From contig JANEMG010000149.1 in the NCBI GenBank assembly GCA_024511045.1, forward strand, positions 1-6,397: DNA of 6,397 bases, given 5' to 3'. Every line of letters begins with the position of its first letter. Within the stretch, counting starts at the first letter, position 1. This document shows, one piece after another, positions 6,117-6,397 of the stretch. Under the pieces are notes generated by a model. The model was not told the origin of the DNA and did no database searches. It saw only the letters and a list, made by a program, of their open reading frames with translations. The stretch is from Gammaproteobacteria bacterium (GTDB lineage Bacteria; Pseudomonadota; Gammaproteobacteria; Methylococcales; Methylomonadaceae). The position numbers were made by a program, and so were the translations under genes.

Positions 6117-6206
6117 TCATTCCTGATACATGTCGACCGCCTGTATCAATTGTGTACGCCACTTCGAATATTCGTGCAGCTGTTCTTTAAATTCCAGATT
6201 CCGCAT
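6117..6206 (-). pseudogene. 5' fragment of the dynamin-like GTPase gene, ending at in-frame TGA
   Basis: On the - strand, ATG at 6206-6204 opens 29 codons beginning MRNLEFKEQLHEYSKW and ending VDMYQE, then TGA (6119-6117). After the stop the same frame reads RQRYGLTDPHSTDTILNILEG and runs into the P-loop frame at 6038 without further interruption. The helical, charged N-terminus looks like the start of related proteobacterial dynamin-like proteins as I remember them, which supports 6206 as the true start. The upstream sequence has only a weak GATGGG as ribosome site. No ATG, GTG or TTG occurs in frame between the TGA and 6038. Possible explanations are a recent nonsense mutation, a sequencing error or readthrough. 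Confidence 0.7.
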
Positions 6207-6225
6207 AGTTAGCCCATCGTAACTG

Positions 6226-6253
6226 ACAATACTCTAAAAAAGGTTGCGCTCAA
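6226..6253 (-). promoter_or_regulatory. Candidate promoter for the dynamin-like gene
   Basis: Reading the - strand, TTGAGC (plus 6248-6253) and TATTGT (plus 6226-6231) are separated by 16 nt. Each matches the sigma-70 -35 or -10 consensus at 4 of 6 positions. The -10 lies about 20 nt before the ATG at 6206. The match is modest and the placement is inferred. Confidence 0.35.
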
Positions 6254-6292
6254 TCAACTCACAATTTGTAAAAATAACTAGAGTTTAGAGTT
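6231..6292. repeat. Spaced inverted repeat with TAGAGTT tandem
   Basis: ACTCTAAA (6231-6238) and TTTAGAGT (6284-6291) are perfect 8-bp inverted repeats separated by 45 nt. The right arm lies within two tandem TAGAGTT units (6279-6285 and 6286-6292). The left arm adjoins the candidate -10 of the dynamin-like gene. A regulator binding both sites, or a looped operator, is possible; chance is not excluded in such AT-rich sequence. Confidence 0.45.
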
Positions 6293-6329
6293 TCAGAGGA
6301 GAAAAACCACTAAAAATCTCAAAAAATAG

Positions 6330-6397
6330 TTGACATAGCAAGGATCATAGCGTTGCCGCGCCTTGCATGCCTTCATTTGAAAATTTAAAGAAAGGCA
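6330..6397 (+). other. Right-edge AT-rich segment with TTGACA and terminal inverted repeat
   Basis: A consensus -35 TTGACA stands at 6330-6335 on the + strand, but no good -10 lies 16-18 nt downstream. Near the edge TGCCTT (6368-6373) and AAGGCA (6392-6397) form a 6-bp inverted repeat around 18 nt, and the window stops exactly at its right arm. An ATG at 6367 opens MPSFENLKKG to the edge but lacks a Shine-Dalgarno. I cannot say which, if any, of these is functional. Confidence 0.25.

Noticed and set aside
6105..6119. Selenocysteine insertion at the in-frame UGA
   Set aside because: No convincing SECIS-type hairpin is seen just downstream of the UGA, and the position in a helical N-terminus is not a redox site.
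4221..6206. Use of a genetic code in which UGA means Trp
   Set aside because: The DUF3014, aroG and GTPase genes end in TGA, and Trp codons in the window that I checked are TGG.
5427..6212. 261-codon + strand open frame opposite the 5' half of the GTPase gene
   Set aside because: The - strand carries clear GTPase motifs; the + strand translation has no recognisable domain. It is a shadow.

Overview
The window looks like ordinary gammaproteobacterial chromosome. Coding DNA is moderately GC-rich and the two ends are AT-rich. The aroG-type DAHP synthase, the ThiG sequence and TrmB all resemble gammaproteobacterial forms as I remember them. A single-chain ThiS-ThiG fusion is something I associate with methane-oxidising Methylococcales and some relatives, so a methanotroph-like gammaproteobacterium is my best guess. 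No gene seen here proves it. There are no mobile-element genes, CRISPR array, rRNA or tRNA that I can recognise.

Layout. 1-211 is an AT-rich leader with a 7-bp inverted repeat and a perfect 12-bp tandem repeat. 212-1099 (+) encodes a membrane-anchored DUF3014 protein. 1100-1292 is an intergenic region rich in dyad symmetry: a nested hairpin, an operator-like inverted repeat over a possible -10 box, and a GC hairpin just before the next start. Then come three tightly spaced + strand genes: a class I DAHP synthase (1293-2363), a ThiS-ThiG fusion (2381-3358) and the tRNA m7G46 methyltransferase TrmB (3379-4083). The gaps are 17 and 20 nt, so they probably form one operon. A possible terminator follows trmB. 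On the - strand, converging on trmB, is a dynamin-family GTPase (4221-6038). Its natural 5' end appears to lie at 6206 but is cut off by a single in-frame TGA at 6117-6119. 6207-6397 is AT-rich intergenic DNA with repeats and a possible promoter for the GTPase.

How the genes fit. AroG starts the shikimate pathway from PEP and erythrose-4-phosphate. ThiSG makes the thiazole half of thiamine from DXP, a sulfur carried by ThiS and dehydroglycine. TrmB modifies G46 of tRNAs. They share transcription more obviously than function. One possible metabolic tie is that tyrosine, made via AroG, is the dehydroglycine source in organisms that use ThiH.

The two points that most deserve a second look are these. 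First, in the ThiS-ThiG fusion the catalytic ThiS Gly-Gly end is buried inside the chain and would need cleavage to work. Second, the otherwise intact dynamin-like gene has one isolated in-frame UGA, in a leaky UGA-C context, about 26 codons before its P-loop start.
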